Below are positions 1 to 6,502 of a DNA stretch of 24,275 bases, piece after piece (the stretch's first letter is position 1; each line of letters opens with the position of its first letter). A program made the translations under genes and the position numbers. The stretch is from a virus. The stretch covers positions 1-24,275 of IMG/VR virus record IMGVR_UViG_3300028146_000036. The stretch is one strand, 5' to 3'. Below the pieces are notes generated by a model, which was not told the DNA's origin, did no database searches, and saw only the letters and a program-made list of their open reading frames with translations.

Positions 1-40
1 TGATGATGGCGATTGTGGCGAGTCGAGCAAGCCAGATCAT
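1..40 (-). CDS. Partial small membrane-protein-like ORF (5' end only)
   Basis: Only the first 13 codons lie in the window; the gene continues beyond position 1. The visible residues (MIWLARLATIAII) are hydrophobic, as at the start of a membrane segment. Its ATG overlaps the stop of the upstream gene in an ATGA arrangement, the standard junction of this operon, which is the main support for its being real. No function can be given. Confidence 0.45.
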   Translation of the reverse strand, partial: MIWLARLATIAII

Positions 41-429
41 TTTGACGCCGTAGGGCGCTCCTGCGCGGCGAGGGCTTCGCGAGCGATCTTGCCAACGCCA
101 GTAACGACGTGACGAATATTGCTGGCGCTGATGTTGTCCAGCGTCATTCCCGCCGCGGTCATAACCTCGTGAGCGCGCTTGAAGTCAGGTTCGGGGAAGA
201 TATCAAGGGGATAAGCGTCCGCCCACTGCACGATCCTCAGCAGGGCTTCCCGGTAGTCGTCGCGCTCGGCCTCGGCGCGCTCGGAAATGACGGTCATTCC
301 ATCTACGACATGATTCAATTCAGCGATCTCCGCCTCCCGCTCCGCGACCTGCCGCGCGAGTCGACGCACTTGCTCTGCCAACTCATCCGTCCCTGCGTTG
401 GCGATGAACTGTTCGATGCGCTCATCCAT
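37..429 (-). CDS. Hypothetical coiled-coil phage protein
   Basis: About 130 residues. The first half is rich in Glu, Arg, Ala and Leu with heptad character (for example LARQVAEREAEIAEL), predicting a coiled coil. The second half holds a conserved-looking block (NISASNIRHVVTGVGKIAREAL) seen in uncharacterised small phage proteins. The start at 429 is chosen because GGAGG lies 5 nt upstream; the frame stays open further upstream but without such a site. It is near the distal end of the leftward operon. The 133 bases between it and the next gene upstream (430-562) hold no convincing gene. Confidence 0.7.
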   Translation of the reverse strand: MDERIEQFIANAGTDELAEQVRRLARQVAEREAEIAELNHVVDGMTVISERAEAERDDYREALLRIVQWADAYPLDIFPEPDFKRAHEVMTAAGMTLDNISASNIRHVVTGVGKIAREALAAQERPTASK

Positions 430-562
430 CATTTCCTCCAGAGAATATCGGGACCACGTAGGAGAGTAGTACCGCCCTCCCACGCCCACCCGGCCTGTGC
501 TGGCCCGGTGCCCGCATGACGGTGCGATTCGACTTCCCGACGCCTATTGATTACCGTGGGGG

Positions 563-769
563 CTAACCACTCCAGACGTTCGGTTCGTGCCGTTCCCTCG
601 CACACAGGTCGGCTCGCGCTGGTCCTAGGCGCGCCTTCCCGCGGTCGCGGAAGGACTGGGTGATGGCGACTGCGGCAGAAGGCTCGAAGCTCGGGTCCGT
701 GACCCATAACACATGCCCTCGGTGCGCGGATGTGTCCCGCCGGATAGCTACGTCCCGCGCCCCCGCCAT
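563..769 (-). CDS. Hypothetical protein
   Basis: A 68-residue ORF with no recognised domain. A strong Shine-Dalgarno (GGGAGGG) sits at the end of the preceding gene, about 8 nt before this ATG, which favours translation. Third codon positions are GC-rich, as in its neighbours. The C-terminal half is basic and low in hydrophobics, so part of the frame could be spurious. A competing longer minus-strand frame (429-785) covers the same bases but lacks a good ribosome binding site. Confidence 0.4.
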   Translation of the reverse strand: MAGARDVAIRRDTSAHRGHVLWVTDPSFEPSAAVAITQSFRDRGKARLGPARADLCARERHEPNVWSG

Positions 770-772
770 CAC

Positions 773-1036
773 TCAGCCCTCCCACGGCTTGCCCGCGCCG
801 CCGTCGTTCGCCCCGACCGCGAAGCCAGCGCAGAAAGCAAAATCGCCCCGGCTGCGCGGGCCAGACTTGGAGGTCGTGGCGGTGGGGCCAGTATGGTCGG
901 TGGTCTCTTGCCGGAGATGGGAACCGACCGTGGCCCGCGCATGCGGGGCGACTCTACTTCTACCGACCTCCAAGTCAGCAGCGAGCATCTTAGCCCAAGT
1001 CGCGGCGGGGATCAAGCGGGTCATGTTATGATTCAT
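773..1036 (-). CDS. Hypothetical protein
   Basis: An 87-residue ORF of unknown function. It starts 13 nt after the stop of the previous gene, with an AAGG element in between, and its 3' end carries the ribosome binding site of the next gene. That spacing is typical of a real operon member. The N-terminus (MTRLIPAATWAKMLAADLEV) looks helical; the remainder is Gly/Thr/Ser rich and probably loosely structured. An in-frame ATG at 1024 is an alternative start. Confidence 0.5.
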   Translation of the reverse strand: MNHNMTRLIPAATWAKMLAADLEVGRSRVAPHARATVGSHLRQETTDHTGPTATTSKSGPRSRGDFAFCAGFAVGANDGGAGKPWEG

Positions 1037-1049
1037 GTGCGGCCCTTGC

Positions 1050-1283
1050 TCAGTGACAAGAGCCCTCGGGAGCTTCCTTCGCTGGATAGCTGAGATTGCG
1101 GGCCGCTCTTTCCTGTTCTAGCATCGTCACGCGCTCTTGCAATTCCCAACAGGTTGCTGGGAATTCAGCAATGACTTTGCGTAGGCGCGCGTTCTCTGCC
1201 TGTTCCTCTCTCAACGCCTTTGTGGCCGCTCCTAGAGCATCATAGGCGACTTTAGAAAGACCTTCATAGAAGCGATCGCTCAT
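1050..1283 (-). CDS. Hypothetical coiled-coil protein
   Basis: 77 residues, mostly helical. Residues 20-60 have coiled-coil character (ALREEQAENARLRKVI, then LQERVTMLEQERAAR). It starts 9 nt after the stop of the MazG-like gene with GAGAGG as ribosome binding site. Such short coiled-coil proteins are common in phage early operons without a known role. No catalytic motif is visible. Confidence 0.65.
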   Translation of the reverse strand: MSDRFYEGLSKVAYDALGAATKALREEQAENARLRKVIAEFPATCWELQERVTMLEQERAARNLSYPAKEAPEGSCH

Positions 1284-1292
1284 CGCATCCTC

Positions 1293-1628
1293 TCAGCGCG
1301 GGTCGGCGGGGGCGGCGGGCGGGTCTTGCTCATGTAAGAACTTCGATACACGGCGCAGCTTGTCGTCGCGCGCATCAATGACTTCGTGGAAATGGAAGTC
1401 ACGCGCCTTAGCCATGAGTTCGATAGCCGCTAGAACATCGCCGCACTCGCGGATAAGGGATGTCCGATTGTTGACCCGCAATGCCGGTGGCAACGTCGGA
1501 TTCGACGAACGATAACCGTGCCGAAGAATCTTCGTGATGGCTTGCACGCACTCCCCGCATTCTTCGGCGAGCAAGGCCAACCGTTCAATTTCGGCACTCG
1601 TCAGATCGTTGAAACTCGCATTGCTCAT
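1293..1628 (-). CDS. MazG-like all-alpha NTP pyrophosphohydrolase
   Basis: A 111-residue protein with the pattern of the all-alpha NTP-PPase (MazG-like) fold: an acidic helix LALLAEECGECVQAITK (E22, E23, E26) and a second helix LIRECGDVLAAIELM (E61, D64). These two acidic pairs coordinate Mg2+ in this family. Such enzymes hydrolyse NTPs or dNTPs to monophosphate and pyrophosphate, and in phages they may adjust nucleotide pools. The start at MSNASF is preferred because the longer upstream frame is low-complexity and antisense-like. It lies in the recombination operon, just after the HTH gene. The Pro-rich C-tail is probably disordered. Fold assignment is from motifs only. Confidence 0.75.
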   Translation of the reverse strand: MSNASFNDLTSAEIERLALLAEECGECVQAITKILRHGYRSSNPTLPPALRVNNRTSLIRECGDVLAAIELMAKARDFHFHEVIDARDDKLRRVSKFLHEQDPPAAPADPR

Positions 1629-1642
1629 CTCTCGCTCCGTCG

Positions 1643-1843
1643 CTATTCGGGCGCGGCGATCAGGCGCCGTCGCACGATCTGCACCGCCGCCGCCGTGCGG
1701 TTGGCGGCTCCCGTCGCCCGCAGCACCGCATGGACGTGGCACTTCACCGTGCCGACACTGACGCCCAACTCACGGGCAATCGCCTTGTTGCCTAGCCCCT
1801 GGGCGATCAACGCCGCCGTCTCGCGTTCGCGCGCGCTCATCAT
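1643..1843 (-). CDS. Stand-alone LuxR/GerE-type helix-turn-helix protein
   Basis: 66 residues comprising little more than one GerE DNA-binding domain: SARERETAALIAQGLGNKAIA, then RELGVSVGTVKCHVHAVLRA. The ARE-E opening and the recognition helix VGTVKCHV are the family hallmarks. There is no receiver or ligand domain, so it would act as a constitutive DNA-binding factor or dimerise with something else. The ATG at 1843 overlaps the exonuclease stop (ATGA); an in-frame ATG at 1840 and another at 1864 are alternatives. Targets are unknown. Confidence 0.75.
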   Translation of the reverse strand: MMSARERETAALIAQGLGNKAIARELGVSVGTVKCHVHAVLRATGAANRTAAAVQIVRRRLIAAPE

Positions 1844-2457
1844 GACGTGGTCAGCACTTCCCATGCCGCTTCGACATCGGCCAGGAACTTGACCGCCGCC
1901 TCCTCGATCTCGGCGATGTGCTCGGGCTTCGGCGTGAAGCGCCGCACGAAGAGCCGCCGCTTCGGGTCTTTGATTCGCGGATCATAGGCTACGAACTCGC
2001 ACCACGTTCGTCCGGTGCAGGCCATCTGTGCGAGCATCTGCGGCTCGTGGTCGACCGGCACCGTGCCCGCCATCAGCCACTCAACGTAGGTTCCCGTGGT
2101 CGGACACTTGATCTCGATTAAGCCGCCGCCGTCGAGCAGGCCATCGGGCGTCGCGCCAAAGTTATCGATCTGCGGGTGATCGTGAAAACCGGTGGGGATG
2201 ACGATGTTGCCGGTGGCGACCTCGTACTGTGTCTTCGCCTCCTCCTCATGATCGAGGCCCCACTGCATCGCGTCGTTGACGAAGTGGCGCACACTGATGC
2301 CAGTGAGCCGCTCCGCGAGCAAGTCGCGGATGTAGTCGGTGCGTGCCTTCGCTGCTTTTCCGTTCTTGAGCACTTCCAGCACCTTCCACATGTTGCTGGC
2401 GGTGAGTTTCCCGGCCCGCGCCGCGAGCCATTGCGCCATCTGTTCGCGGTCCATCAT
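1840..2457 (-). CDS. YqaJ-like phage exonuclease (lambda Exo-type)
   Basis: 205 residues. The YqaJ/lambda-exonuclease core is clear: RAGKLTASNMWKV near residue 15, GLDHEEEA (67-74), the catalytic segment ATPDGLL-GLIEIKCP giving D105, E115 and K117 of the PD-(D/E)XK site, and EPQMLAQMACTG with Q140. The family digests double-stranded DNA 5' to 3', leaving 3' single strands for an annealing protein. The gene directly follows the ERF gene with an ATGA overlap, the classic exonuclease plus annealase pair. Length is normal for the family. Confidence 0.93.
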   Translation of the reverse strand: MMDREQMAQWLAARAGKLTASNMWKVLEVLKNGKAAKARTDYIRDLLAERLTGISVRHFVNDAMQWGLDHEEEAKTQYEVATGNIVIPTGFHDHPQIDNFGATPDGLLDGGGLIEIKCPTTGTYVEWLMAGTVPVDHEPQMLAQMACTGRTWCEFVAYDPRIKDPKRRLFVRRFTPKPEHIAEIEEAAVKFLADVEAAWEVLTTS

Positions 2458-3095
2458 GCCGCCTTCTCGGTTTCGGCGGGGAGATTGGCGGCTAACGTCA
2501 TGCTGTACGCCTTGATTGCCGCGTGGGCGTCGCGGTCGTTGCGCTTCTCGGCAAGCTTGAACGCTTCCGCCGTGGCGACGCGAAGCTGCGCCTTGGTCGT
2601 GGCCCGTCCGAGGGACTTCTTGATGACCTCCAGTTCGGCAGCAGTAATTTCCTGCTTTGGCGGCGGGGCTGGCGCGTGTCCTGCGCTATCCCCCGCCTTT
2701 TTGCCGTCGTCATCCTCACTCGGCAGGCCGGTCATGCTTTGCAGGCTGTAGCGCTTGCAGTAGGTGATGGCGCTGCCGTAGGCTTGCGGCGTCGTTGATG
2801 CAACGGGAAGCCAAAGCTCGTCCTCCAGCCACTCGCCCGACCTATGCAGCAGTGTCGTGGCTACGGTGACGCCCTTGTCGTCGGCACGCGGGCACTGGAT
2901 GAAGGCGATGCCGTTGTCGTTGAGCGGACCCTTGACGCACTCGATCACGCTGCCGAGGTCGGAATAGTTGTACTCATAGCTGCGTCCGGTCTTGGTTTCG
3001 ATCTTGCCGACCTTGTCCTTGACCACCGCCTGAATCGCCGTCTGCGCCTTGACCAGTGCTGCGGCAAGCGCAACGACGCTCTCACTGTGCTTCAT
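2454..3095 (-). CDS. erf: ERF family single-strand annealing protein
   Basis: 213 residues. Residues 1-130 form the ERF core: a helical N-terminus, YEYNYSDLGSVIECVKGPL, the GIAFIQ strand and the signature PQAYGSAITYCKRYSLQSMTGL at 103-124, then an acidic SEDDDG. A Pro/Ala linker (139-147) leads to a helical C-terminal tail that may contact partners. ERF proteins anneal complementary single strands during phage recombination and genome circularisation. The start at MKHSES has GGGAGAGGA just upstream; the longer frame upstream is read by another gene. Together with the YqaJ exonuclease this makes a Red-like module. Confidence 0.93.
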   Translation of the reverse strand: MKHSESVVALAAALVKAQTAIQAVVKDKVGKIETKTGRSYEYNYSDLGSVIECVKGPLNDNGIAFIQCPRADDKGVTVATTLLHRSGEWLEDELWLPVASTTPQAYGSAITYCKRYSLQSMTGLPSEDDDGKKAGDSAGHAPAPPPKQEITAAELEVIKKSLGRATTKAQLRVATAEAFKLAEKRNDRDAHAAIKAYSMTLAANLPAETEKAA

Positions 3096-3210
3096 CGTCC
3101 TCTCCCTGTGGGTGTTCCTGTTCGTACTCTTCCTGCGCGCCCAGATCGGCCGCGTCGCTGTCGTCCTCGAGCTGCCAATCTGGGTGAAACTCATCTTGGG
3201 GAACGGTCAT
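3082..3210 (-). CDS. Small acidic protein upstream of ERF
   Basis: 42 codons, strongly acidic (DDSDAAD, EEYEQEHPQGEDDEAQ), with no recognised domain. It begins 2 nt after the HNH stop and ends 14 nt inside the ERF gene, so it fills the HNH-ERF gap. The ERF ribosome binding site lies within it. It may be a small regulatory or DNA-mimic-like peptide, but that is a guess from charge alone. Confidence 0.5.
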   Translation of the reverse strand: MTVPQDEFHPDWQLEDDSDAADLGAQEEYEQEHPQGEDDEAQ

Positions 3211-3212
3211 GA

Positions 3213-3497
3213 TCAGCCCCTAAGTTCGGCTTCGCTCGCAGACGCCCCCGCGCCGTGCGCCGCCTCGGTCGTGAGCATTAGATTGCTCGGGTCGTTGTTG
3301 CGCGGATTGCCGTCGATGTGATGGACGTAGCCGGTAGCTGCCGGATGCGGCCACACCTTCAGCCGGGCCTCGTTCCACTGGTCGACCAATTCTTTCGCCC
3401 GAGCGCGGTGAGCCTCGTGCAAGCCTTCGCCGACGCCCTCCATGAATCCGGCGAGATGCGCCCCTGCGATAACCAGCCCCAGCTCGTCAGCGTTCAT
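3213..3497 (-). CDS. Small HNH-fold protein
   Basis: 94 residues. An amphipathic helical N-terminal part is followed by YVHHIDGNPRNNDPSNLMLT (about 57-76), the HHxDGNPxNNxPxNL motif of HNH nucleases: two His, then Asn, with the metal-binding region. The last His of the motif may be H81 in EAAHG. GGGAGGAAG lies 3 nt upstream of the start. It sits in the early operon rather than next to the terminase, so it may be a free-standing or homing-type nuclease, or a recombination accessory. Confidence 0.75.
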   Translation of the reverse strand: MNADELGLVIAGAHLAGFMEGVGEGLHEAHRARAKELVDQWNEARLKVWPHPAATGYVHHIDGNPRNNDPSNLMLTTEAAHGAGASASEAELRG

Positions 3498-3757
3498 TTG
3501 CTTCCTCCCTTGTGTTTGCGGTCGCTGCGCCAGACCGCGGCGTGGCTCCGGCGCACATGCTCGGCGTCGCGCTTGGCGCGGGCCTGAGCCTCGCGGCAGC
3601 GGGCGTCGCAGGCGGCGTTGATGCGGGTGATGGCGGCGGCGATCTCGGCGTCTAGATCGAACGGTTCTGGATCGAGTTGATCGCGGTAGTCGTGCATGTG
3701 CGCGTTCCAGTCGTGCAGAAGATCGGCCCGGCGCTCGCGGTCGTCGTAGGGGATCAT
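3494..3757 (-). CDS. Hypothetical charged helical protein
   Basis: 87 residues from MIPYDD. Highly charged and mostly helical (EIAAAITRINAACDARCREAQARAKRDAEHVRR in overlapping stretches), ending in a basic tail (RSDRKHKGGSK). No domain recognised. The start at 3757 gives an ATGA overlap with the previous stop; an ATG at 3784 in the same frame is the alternative. Its stop overlaps the HNH start in the same way, with the HNH ribosome binding site inside its last codons. Confidence 0.55.
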   Translation of the reverse strand: MIPYDDRERRADLLHDWNAHMHDYRDQLDPEPFDLDAEIAAAITRINAACDARCREAQARAKRDAEHVRRSHAAVWRSDRKHKGGSK

Positions 3758-4032
3758 GATGATCGCCGCATCTTGGGTAGCCATTCCGGCGCATCGGGGC
3801 CGCTTGTCTGCACAATCTCAAAGCCCGTGCTGTTCGCATCCTCCTGCACCACGCCCTTCCACCCGCGATTACACTCGGGGCAGGTCGCGCCCTTGCGCAG
3901 CGCATCAAGCGCGTCCGCCATCTTCTGTAACAGCGCGCGTCCACGCTTGCCTTTAATCGCCGAGTTAACCGCTCCGCGCCAACGGATCAGATCCCACGGC
4001 TCAAGATCATCTGAATATCCGCTGCGGCTCAC
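3754..4032 (-). CDS. Conserved hypothetical phage protein with CxxC knuckle (GTG start)
   Basis: 92 residues from a GTG start that overlaps the upstream stop as GTGA. The N-terminus SRSGYSDDLEPWDLIRWRGA followed by AVNSAIKGKRGRALLQ closely resembles a recurrent uncharacterised phage protein that begins MSRSGYSDD and contains WRGAV-SAI-GKRG. The C-terminal part holds CPECNRGWKG (C51, C54), half of a zinc ribbon. The much longer upstream ATG frame is a read-through of the neighbouring gene and is rejected. Function is unknown. Confidence 0.7.
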   Translation of the reverse strand: MSRSGYSDDLEPWDLIRWRGAVNSAIKGKRGRALLQKMADALDALRKGATCPECNRGWKGVVQEDANSTGFEIVQTSGPDAPEWLPKMRRSS

Positions 4033-4202
4033 GCCAGCCACCCCGCGAGCGCGAGTACGATAGCAACCGCGAGGCCGACCGCGTAGCCCTGCCACGCGGG
4101 ACGGTGGCCGGCGAAGTCGGATCGCCGCAACCGTGGTTCGCTCTGGCGCACGAAGGTGAAATGTTCGGGCGAGTAGCTGTTCAGGTATTCGCGTTCTCTC
4201 AT
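4029..4202 (-). CDS. Small membrane protein with C-terminal transmembrane helix
   Basis: 57 residues: a charged N-terminal domain (REREYLNSYSPEHFTFVRQS) and a single hydrophobic helix at the very C-terminus (GYAVGLAVAIVLALAGWL), a tail-anchored topology. AGGAGAG precedes the ATG, and the start overlaps the upstream stop (ATGA). Its stop overlaps the GTG start of the following gene. The function is unknown; tail-anchored phage peptides can be holin-like or superinfection factors, but nothing here decides. Confidence 0.65.
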   Translation of the reverse strand: MREREYLNSYSPEHFTFVRQSEPRLRRSDFAGHRPAWQGYAVGLAVAIVLALAGWLA

Positions 4203-4438
4203 TTGGCGCTCTCCTTGAGCATCGCGTCGGCGCAAGCATAAGCTGATTCTGCGATGCGTTGCCAATACAACGGATTGTCCGAATTCTCGTGCGTCCTCAT
4301 GTTCGCCAAGGCTTGGCCTGCAAACCATTGGCGCAGCGTCATGCCGACGCCCGCCGGAGCGTTGATCGTGTTGTCGTTGCCAACGATGATGTTCGGTTGC
4401 GGGAAGGCTTGCCCGCCGTCGTCGCGTTGGTCGCTCAT
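4199..4438 (-). CDS. Conserved hypothetical phage protein (GGxAFP / GMTLRQWFAGQAL type)
   Basis: 79 residues with the pattern GGQAFPQPN, then GVGMTLRQWFAGQALANM, then AYACADAMLKE. This layout (GG-AFP, G-T-RxxFAxQAL, AYxxADAML) is common in small uncharacterised proteins of proteobacterial phages and prophages. AGGAG is 8 nt upstream of the ATG and the start overlaps the preceding stop. The role is unknown. Confidence 0.75.
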   Translation of the reverse strand: MSDQRDDGGQAFPQPNIIVGNDNTINAPAGVGMTLRQWFAGQALANMRTHENSDNPLYWQRIAESAYACADAMLKESAK

Positions 4439-4629
4439 TTGCGCTCCTTCATTGGCAGGGCGTTGTCCAAGTCGCGGATCGTGCCGCGCACATAGTCAAG
4501 CTCGTAATCGCGCAGCCCAAACTCGGCCTTCGCCTCGCGCGCCAGTTCGGCCCGCCACGCCTCCGTCTCGTCGGCCATCGACGGCGCTGGCAGCCACCGC
4601 TCCGGCCCGATGGCGTTGCGGCTGGTCAT
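4435..4629 (-). CDS. Hypothetical protein
   Basis: 64 residues, charged and helical (ETEAWRAELAREAKAEFGLR, then DYELDYVRGTIRDLDNALP). No domain recognised. GGAGGGAC lies just upstream of the ATG at 4629, which overlaps the stop of the gene before it. The longer in-frame ORF upstream (to 4785) runs through that gene and lacks a ribosome binding site. Confidence 0.6.
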   Translation of the reverse strand: MTSRNAIGPERWLPAPSMADETEAWRAELAREAKAEFGLRDYELDYVRGTIRDLDNALPMKERK

Positions 4630-4850
4630 TTGTCCCTCCACACACGCGCGCCGCCATCGACAGTACGAGTAGTAAAATGGCGCCCCAGTTTCTTGCCGTA
4701 GCTGTATGCTTGGGAGCGGGCCGAAGCGAGCAACTCGATCGGGAACAGAAACGATTCGCCGACCTTCAATTTGTCCCACGGCCATTTAAGATCAGCCTTG
4801 GATTTGGGGATCGGAACCCCCTTCTCGATCTTGACTCCGTTTGAACTCAT
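4626..4850 (-). CDS. First gene of leftward operon, conserved hypothetical phage protein
   Basis: 74 residues from MSSNGVKIEKGV. Motifs KIEKGVPIP, KWPWDKLKVGESFLFP and YGKKLGRHFTTRTV-GARVW match a recurrent small phage protein (GVPIP, W-xMxVGdSF, R-A-YG-k-G-kFtTR-G-RVWR), possibly a small DNA-associated protein; no function is established. The start at 4850 is chosen over 4880 because GGAG lies 9 nt upstream and the -10 element of the promoter overlaps 4880. Confidence 0.75.
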   Translation of the reverse strand: MSSNGVKIEKGVPIPKSKADLKWPWDKLKVGESFLFPIELLASARSQAYSYGKKLGRHFTTRTVDGGARVWRDK

Positions 4851-4878
4851 GAGGCAATCTCCGCTTGACAACGATTCC

Positions 4879-4908
4879 ATGTTAAGCGCAAACTACAAAT
4901 CATGTCAA
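4879..4908 (-). promoter_or_regulatory. Leftward sigma70-type promoter for the recombination operon
   Basis: On the minus strand TTGACA (4908-4903) is followed after 18 bp by TAACAT (4884-4879). Transcription would start near 4872, giving a leader of about 20 nt that still contains the GGAG ahead of the ATG at 4850. The perfect -35 and the short leader make this the best promoter candidate in the left arm. A second TTGACA on the plus strand (4865-4870) has no convincing -10. Confidence 0.65.
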
Positions 4909-4963
4909 CAACTATTTCAATCGTTGGCGGCAAACTTCTCGCCAGCAACGGCAAGGCGCGGGC

Positions 4964-5146
4964 ATGAGCGAGCCGATCATTCATGCGTGGTGGACCCGGT
5001 CTGACGACATGGACATGACCGCGTGCGGGCTGCGCATCACCAAGGGCGACGACGACGATCCGACCGTACATGCCCTTTGGGATCGGACCCGCGTCACTTG
5101 TCCTGAATGCCTCAAGACGCTGGTCGCTGCGGGAGTGGCGGCATGA
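4964..5146 (+). CDS. Small zinc-ribbon-like hypothetical protein
   Basis: 60 residues. It has a Cys near the middle (TACGLRITKGDDDD) and a CPEC knuckle near the C-terminus (RVTCPECLKTL), consistent with a small zinc-binding fold. Similar short proteins with an ACG...VTCPxCL pattern occur in many phage genomes. It is the first gene of the rightward accessory block and its stop overlaps the next ATG. The ribosome binding site (AAGG, 8 nt upstream) is modest, and no clear rightward promoter was found in 4851-4963. Confidence 0.65.
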   Translation: MSEPIIHAWWTRSDDMDMTACGLRITKGDDDDPTVHALWDRTRVTCPECLKTLVAAGVAA

Positions 5147-5337
5147 ACCGGCTCGACTATGTGATGCGCGGCATGACCAGCGGCCTCAACGGGCGCATCG
5201 GTCGGCTGCGCCACGCTTGGTACATGGCCACGGCGAGCTTCGCCTATTCCTGGCGCTACCCCCTGCCAGAAGGCGAGCGGATCGGCTTCTGGTACTCGCT
5301 GCGCGGGGCGTGGCAACTGTTCCGGGAGTACCTGTGA
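5143..5337 (+). CDS. Hypothetical basic protein
   Basis: 64 residues starting at MNRLDYVMRGMTSG in an ATGA overlap with the gene before it. It is rich in Arg, Trp and Tyr with an amphipathic middle (RLRHAWYMATASFAYSWR) and a C-terminal helix (FWYSLRGAWQLFREYL). It may associate with membrane or nucleic acid, but no family was recognised. The in-frame ATG at 5107 lies inside the previous gene and is not preferred. Confidence 0.55.
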   Translation: MNRLDYVMRGMTSGLNGRIGRLRHAWYMATASFAYSWRYPLPEGERIGFWYSLRGAWQLFREYL

Positions 5338-5393
5338 TCCCGCGCCCCGCCGCGCCGCGAGCCACGCCAGAGCGCCAGCGGGCGGGCGCATGA
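5334..5393 (+). CDS. Tiny overlapping ORF (19 codons)
   Basis: A 19-codon frame with a GTG start overlapping the previous stop (GTGA) and a stop overlapping the next ATG (ATGA). The peptide is Pro/Arg/Ala rich. It may only keep translation coupled between its neighbours. Support comes solely from the two perfect overlaps. Confidence 0.25.
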   Translation: MIPRPAAPRATPERQRAGA

Positions 5394-5494
5394 GTCTTGC
5401 CCGGTTTCTGCTTTGTATCGTCCTGGTGATGCTAGTCATCCCCGTGGTGGGGGTGGTTGCGATGAAATTGATCTGGATTTGGTGTTGTCTATGA
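5390..5494 (+). CDS. Small single-pass membrane peptide
   Basis: 34 residues: a short polar start (MSLAR) and a continuous hydrophobic segment (FLLCIVLVMLVIPVVGVV) followed by MKLIWIWCCL. Start and stop both overlap neighbouring genes (ATGA at each end). It is too short to assign; holin-like or toxin-like membrane peptides have this look, but no partner lysis gene is adjacent. Confidence 0.5.
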   Translation: MSLARFLLCIVLVMLVIPVVGVVAMKLIWIWCCL

Positions 5495-5841
5495 GCCGCC
5501 GCGCTGCCAAGGTGGACGCGAACCAGACCGCGATCGTGGACGCTCTGCGCGCGGTCGGTTGCAGCGTCCAATCGCTGGCTGAGGTCGGCGCGGGCTGTCC
5601 CGATCTGCTGGTTGGCATTGCAAACACGAACATTTTGCTAGAGATAAAAGATGGCTCGCGCTCGCCATCTGAGCGCCGGTTCACGCCAGCACAGAAACGA
5701 TGGCACACAATGTGGAATGGGAACGCACATCTGGTGGAGACCGTTGAGCAAGCGTTGGCTGTGGTAGGACTTTATCGTGGCCGCACTCTGCGCTGTCCGC
5801 ATGGGGTCGCGGCCGGTAACCGTTGTCTGCGCTGTGACTGA
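5491..5841 (+). CDS. VRR-NUC / PD-(D/E)XK nuclease-like protein with C-terminal zinc knuckle
   Basis: 116 residues. The nuclease core reads AVGCSVQSLAEVGAGCPDLL, then NILLEIKDG, with D38, E51 and K53 as the PD-(D/E)XK triad, followed by RRFTPAQKRWHTMWNGNAHL, a block typical of VRR-NUC-like phage proteins. Such proteins are predicted structure-specific or resolvase-like endonucleases. A C-terminal extension, RCPHGVAAGNRCLRC (C102, H104, C112, C115), looks like a zinc knuckle not usually present in the minimal fold. The start at MSRRAAK is set by the ATGA overlap with the membrane peptide. Confidence 0.8.
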   Translation: MSRRAAKVDANQTAIVDALRAVGCSVQSLAEVGAGCPDLLVGIANTNILLEIKDGSRSPSERRFTPAQKRWHTMWNGNAHLVETVEQALAVVGLYRGRTLRCPHGVAAGNRCLRCD

Positions 5842-5872
5842 ATGTGCGCGCGGCGCGGGTGAGGGCGGGGCG

Positions 5873-6073
5873 GTGAGTCGGCAACTCGATGTATTGCGTC
5901 GTCGCCTGATGTCGTGGGAACGGGAGTTGCTGACCAATCGCTATGGTATGGCACAGGTCGCGCAGCGGTCGATTGCCGTTCTGCGGCAGGAAATAGCCGA
6001 GGAAGAGCGGCTGGACAGGATACTGCACGGAGAGGACATCGACCGCTCCCCATCAAGCCCCGAGTCGTCATGA
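5873..6073 (+). CDS. Hypothetical coiled-coil protein (GTG start)
   Basis: 66 residues from a GTG codon preceded by GAGGGCGGGG. Helical throughout (RQLDVLRRRLMSWERELL, then AQRSIAVLRQEIAEEERLD), probably a coiled coil, with a polar Ser/Pro tail. An upstream in-frame GTG at 5834, overlapping the nuclease gene by 8 nt, is an alternative start. The stop overlaps the ATG of the winged-helix gene. Confidence 0.55.
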   Translation: MSRQLDVLRRRLMSWERELLTNRYGMAQVAQRSIAVLRQEIAEEERLDRILHGEDIDRSPSSPESS

Positions 6074-6453
6074 CTTCCACGCTGAGATCACGGGTATTCG
6101 GGTACATCCGCGCCCACCCCGGCGCGACGGTCGGTGAGATCGCCGAGGCGCTAGACGTGAGCCTGCCGGCCACCAGCAACGCCGTCCACTCGCTGTCCAA
6201 GGACGGGGCGCTGGAGCGCACGCCGGAATCGCTAAATCGGCGCCTGGGGCGCTGGCGGGTGGTTCCGGAGTTCATGGCGGATTTCCGCAACCCTGCGCCG
6301 CCCAAGCCGGCGGTCAGGCGGGTAAGGCGACCCAATGTTGATCCGCCAAGCTCGAGCGCCGGATGTTTCAAAACGACACCTTGCGACCTCCAGCAACGCT
6401 GGAAAACTCTATGCTGGCCCGAAGCGCCGGATTGGCGCTGGAATGTCCGCTAG
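6070..6453 (+). CDS. Winged-helix DNA-binding protein with duplicated C-terminal motif
   Basis: 127 residues. Residues 1-65 form a MarR/ArsR-like winged helix: RVFGYIRAHPGATVGEIAEA, then LDVSLPATSNAVHSLSKDGA (recognition helix), then RRLGRWRV as the wing. After a Pro-rich linker comes RVRRPNVDPPS (84-94), FKTTPCDLQQRW (100-111) and the terminal DWRWNVR. The same three blocks recur in the frame-broken gene at 7681-8047. This is probably a phage transcriptional or replication regulator; targets are unknown. The start is set by an ATGA overlap. Confidence 0.75.
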   Translation: MTSTLRSRVFGYIRAHPGATVGEIAEALDVSLPATSNAVHSLSKDGALERTPESLNRRLGRWRVVPEFMADFRNPAPPKPAVRRVRRPNVDPPSSSAGCFKTTPCDLQQRWKTLCWPEAPDWRWNVR

Positions 6454-6502
6454 CGAAAGGCCCGCCAATGGCCCTAAAACGGCTCAGGCGCGGTTCTAGG
6501 CC

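Noticed and set aside
4865-4900. Rightward promoter using the plus-strand TTGACA at 4865
   Set aside because: The only -10-like sequence (TACAAA at 4894) is 23 bp away, too far for a sigma70 promoter.
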